From RPRB01 sp035519675 (GTDB lineage Bacteria; Myxococcota; Myxococcia; Myxococcales; Myxococcaceae), in the NCBI GenBank assembly GCA_035519675.1, contig DATIWB010000099.1:124001-188000 (forward strand): 64,000 nt of DNA. Direction: 5' to 3'. Of this stretch, positions 61,922 through 64,000 are shown one piece after another; position 1 is the first letter of the stretch; every line of letters starts with the position of its first letter. The notes beneath the pieces are model-generated. The model saw only the letters and a program-made list of their open reading frames with translations. It was not told where the DNA came from and did not search any database. The position numbers were made by a program, and so were the translations under genes.

Positions 61922-62488
61922 TCACTGGCGGGGCACCATCAGGGTGAGCAGCGCGGCCGCCTCGGGATCGCTCCAGCTCGCGAGCGCCGCGGGGACGAGC
62001 AGGCTCACGGTCTCGTTGGCCATGGGCCCGCAGGTCCGCAGCCCGGTGTACCGCCCGGCCCCCCAGACCAGATCGAGCCGGCACTCCCCGACCGTGCCGC
62101 GGATCTTCTGCGGGCTCAGCCAGACGGTCGACGGCTGCCCGCGGACCAGGCCCGTCGCCCGGGTCTCGTCGCCATCCGGCATCAGGGTGAGATCATAGTT
62201 GTCGCCGGCGTAGCGGCCGGTGATCTGGCTTCCCTTCGCCTGGAGATCCACTGGCAGGTCCACCCGGATGGTCCCCTGGATCCTCCCCGCGGCGCGCTTC
62301 AGGTCGACGAAGGGGCCCCGCGCGCCGGAGTCGGTCACCGTCGCCCGGTTCAGGGTGTCGGTCGTCTGGAACTGGATCTCGGTGATGTCCGGCGTGGCGC
62401 TGAGCAACTTCCAGCTCGGCACCGTGGACTCCACGGGCGTGTGAGCACAGCCAGCCAGCAGCACCAGGCACAGCGCGGGTCGACGCAT
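61922..62488 (-). CDS. Lipoprotein of unknown function
   Basis: A 188-residue protein with a lipobox VLLAGC (Cys14). The mature part is beta-rich: AAGRIQGTIRVDLPVDLQAKG, QITGRYAGDNYDLTLMPDGD, and CRLDLVWGAGRYTGL, with a Cys pair that could form a disulfide. I do not recognise it. It is convergent with the M48 gene and downstream of fabI by about 155 bp in the same direction. Confidence 0.7.
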   Translation of the reverse strand: MRRPALCLVLLAGCAHTPVESTVPSWKLLSATPDITEIQFQTTDTLNRATVTDSGARGPFVDLKRAAGRIQGTIRVDLPVDLQAKGSQITGRYAGDNYDLTLMPDGDETRATGLVRGQPSTVWLSPQKIRGTVGECRLDLVWGAGRYTGLRTCGPMANETVSLLVPAALASWSDPEAAALLTLMVPRQ

Positions 62489-62642
62489 GGGAACCCTCCT
62501 GGAATGTTCTGTCGCCTTCGGAGGCGGCGATGTTACCAGGCGCTCGGGCTCGCCCGAGGTCCAAGAGCAAGCGACGCGCAGCGTTGTACCCCGCCGCCCC
62601 GAAACCGACCCCTCCGGTGCCCCCCCGGGCTCTCCTCGAAGC

Positions 62643-63425
62643 TCAGGCGACGATGTTCGTCCCCCCGTCCACGTACACCGTACCGCCGGTGATTCGCCGG
62701 GCGAGCGGCGTGGCCAGATAAGCGCAGGAGAACCCCACGTCCATGATGTCGACCAGCTCGCCCAGGGGAGCCTTCTGCGCGGCCTCGTTCAGGAGCAGCT
62801 CGAAGTTCTTCAGGCCCGACGCGGCGCGGGTCTTGAGGGGGCCCGGTGAGATGGCGTGGACGCGGATGCCGCGCGGTCCCAGCTCGTAGGCGAGGTACCG
62901 GCAGGAGGCCTCGAGCGCGGCCTTCACCGGGCCCATCACGTTGTAGTTGGGCACCACCCGGTTGGCCCCGTAGTAGCTCATGGCGAACATGGTCCCGCCG
63001 TCCTTCATCAGCGGTGCGGCGAGCTTCGCCATCCGGACGAAGGAGTGGCAGGAGACGTCCATCGCCCGGCCGAATCCCGCGGCGGAGCAGTCGAGGAGCC
63101 CTCCCTGAAGGTCCTCCTTGGGCGCGAAGGCGATGGAGTGGACCAGGCTGTCCAGCTTTCCCCAGCGGGCTCGGATGAGGTCGAACACCGCCTCCAGCTG
63201 GCCGGGGACGCTGACGTCCAGCGGGGCGGTGAGGGTCGCTCCCAGCTCGGTGGCGAGGGGCTCGACGTGGGACCGGGCCTTCTCGTTGAGCCAGGTGACC
63301 GCCAGTTCCGCCCCCAGTTGTCGGAAGGCCCTGGCGCAACCGTAGGCGATGGATTGATCGTTGGCGATGCCGACCACGAGGACCCGGTGGCCCTCGAGGA
63401 CCGGTCTGGTGGTGTTGTCGCTCAT
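62643..63425 (-). CDS. fabI: Enoyl-[acyl-carrier-protein] reductase, FabI type
   Basis: A 260-residue short-chain dehydrogenase that performs the last step of fatty-acid elongation with NAD(P)H. It has the FabI-specific cofactor motif VVGIANDQSIAYGCA, SIAFAPKEDLQGG, and the catalytic Tyr-Lys spacing in YYGANRVVPNYNVMGPVKAALE (read across residues 155-176), where a Met replaces one Gly of other SDRs. ISPGPLKTRAASGL and GTVYVDGGTNI complete it. Other members of this lineage may carry several FabI copies. Confidence 0.92.
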   Translation of the reverse strand: MSDNTTRPVLEGHRVLVVGIANDQSIAYGCARAFRQLGAELAVTWLNEKARSHVEPLATELGATLTAPLDVSVPGQLEAVFDLIRARWGKLDSLVHSIAFAPKEDLQGGLLDCSAAGFGRAMDVSCHSFVRMAKLAAPLMKDGGTMFAMSYYGANRVVPNYNVMGPVKAALEASCRYLAYELGPRGIRVHAISPGPLKTRAASGLKNFELLLNEAAQKAPLGELVDIMDVGFSCAYLATPLARRITGGTVYVDGGTNIVA

Positions 63426-63441
63426 GGCTTGTTCCTCCTGC

Positions 63442-63513
63442 TCACCAGAGTCCGAGGAGCTTCCACCAGACGAGCCCCACCCCGAGCCAGAGCACGACGT
63501 TCACCAGGCTCAT
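63442..63513 (-). CDS. Tiny hydrophobic peptide (possible membrane peptide)
   Basis: An ATG overlapping the stop of the flavoprotein remnant (TGATG) opens 23 codons reading MSLVNVVLWLGVGLVWWKLL and ending GLW, a nearly perfect single transmembrane helix with three Trp. It ends 16 nt before the fabI start. It could be a real translated micropeptide or a by-product of the decayed region; no family is recognised. Confidence 0.35.
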   Translation of the reverse strand: MSLVNVVLWLGVGLVWWKLLGLW

Positions 63514-63587
63514 CAGCAGACCGCGGCCCGAAGGCCGGCCAGTCCGGCGCCGAGGATCAACACGTCGTGGGTGGCGGTCTGGTCCAT
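63513..63587 (-). pseudogene. 5' remnant of an FAD/NAD-binding oxidoreductase
   Basis: The frame from ATG 63587 reads MDQTATHDVLILGAGLAGLR, then AAVC and a stop: a textbook N-terminal dinucleotide-binding GAGLAG motif. After 24 residues it meets TGA, and no later frame continues the fold. It is therefore a truncated remnant of a flavoprotein such as an amine oxidase, phytoene-desaturase-like or dehydrogenase gene. The deletion joined it to the tiny hydrophobic peptide frame. Confidence 0.55.
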
Positions 63588-63779
63588 CGTCTCTCCGCGG
63601 GATGCCGCTTCGACGAACACGCCCCCGAGGTGGCAGACGCGGTCCAGGGAAGAGGCGCTGGTGACTCTCTATTTGTTTCCAGCTTCGAGATCGGCGAAGA
63701 GCGTGCGCGGGGGACGCAGCTTCGCCGCTGCGCTCGGGGAGCCGGGTTCGGGCAAGGCGCGGTTGCCGGATGCTCACGG

Positions 63780-63912
63780 CGAGGGGCTCGCCCTTCCGCC
63801 GCGGGGCGAAGTGGAACTCTCGCTCCAGCCTCGCTCGGAGAATTGGGTGACCCGCTCGCAGTCGGAGTATTTCTTCAGCACACCCAAGAGGTTGGCGAGG
63901 GCGGCCCGTGTT
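63780..63912 (-). pseudogene. Frameshifted fragment of a second sterol methyltransferase
   Basis: One frame reads RAALANLLGVLKKYSDCERV then VTQFSERGWSE, and after a single-base deletion near 63817 another frame continues FHFAPRRKGEPLAVSIRQ. Joined, this matches the N-terminal SMT signature of the intact gene at 46157-47158 (VTQFYERGWGDSFHFAPRG). At the DNA level about 46 of 54 aligned columns agree between 63799-63851 and that gene. Downstream similarity is lost by about 63740, so only the first part of the gene survives. Confidence 0.6.
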
Positions 63913-64000
63913 TCACGGCAGCGGCCCGGACCCGTGGAACGAGCCGCTCGCGGCGGTGACCTGGCAGTGGTCCGGAAACACCGCGGCCCCGGGCGCAACC

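Noticed and set aside
63908..64000. Possible start of a plus-strand gene at the right edge (GSGPDPWNEPLAAVTWQWSG)
   Set aside because: The frame looks protein-like but is cut by the window edge, has no clear ribosome binding site and overlaps the decayed region, so it cannot be supported.

Overview
This window is about 64 kb of very GC-rich DNA. Its coding density, strong GC bias at third codon positions, many GTG, TTG and apparently CTG starts, and 4-nt stop/start overlaps fit a chromosomal segment of a member of the Myxococcota. The best lineage marker is a Tgl-type TPR lipoprotein (the type IV pilus secretin assembly factor of gliding myxobacteria) next to recO. Two large lipoproteins rich in Asp-Gly-Gly and Asp-Ala-Gly motifs and a GAF-GAF histidine kinase suit the same group. 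I saw no rRNA, tRNA, CRISPR array, insertion sequence or phage.

Layout. 0-10 kb is mostly housekeeping: the tail of a D-Ala-D-Ala ligase-like ATP-grasp enzyme, a TetR regulator, a P1 (DmpA-type) peptidase, a 34-residue basic peptide resembling ribosomal protein bS22, two phasin-like coiled-coil proteins, a lytic transglycosylase, tgl, recO, glyQ and glyS. 10-20 kb holds a translationally coupled pair of surface lipoproteins, an FHA protein, polA with a degenerate proofreading domain, and a GAF histidine kinase. 20-32 kb is a patchwork of small regulated units: LysR with an Asp-nucleophile hydrolase, HxlR with a quinone oxidoreductase, LysR with an AhpD-like protein, a DivIVA/DUF167 pair, and a binding-lipoprotein/histidine kinase/response regulator operon. 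32-38 kb centres on a DUF3141 protein (PhaC-like Cys box) with a coupled lipoprotein, divergent from an unknown 462-residue protein and a phosphotransacylase. 38.7-45.7 kb is a divergent catabolic cluster: acyl-CoA synthetase one way; DoxX, FAD hydroxylase, extradiol dioxygenase, FAH hydrolase and TetR the other, with a palindromic operator between.

The accessory-looking part is 46-64 kb. It holds a full-length homologue of eukaryote-type sterol C-24 methyltransferases, a FUSC exporter with an alcohol dehydrogenase, and then an apparent envelope-stress island (51.7-62.5 kb). The island contains two DUF1269 paralogues, a class-3 lipase, FtsH, a metallophosphoesterase coupled to an unusual fusion of universal-stress-like domains to a phospholipase D module, an HdeD-like membrane protein and an M48 protease. 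The right end has fabI followed by decayed DNA, which includes a truncated flavoprotein start and a frameshifted fragment of a second sterol methyltransferase.

The best candidates for new biology are the stress-domain/PLD fusion with its phosphoesterase partner inside the stress island, the bacterial sterol methyltransferase with a second decayed copy, the bS22-like peptide, and the unknown 462-residue protein beside the DUF3141 locus. Names rest on motif recognition by eye, without database searches.
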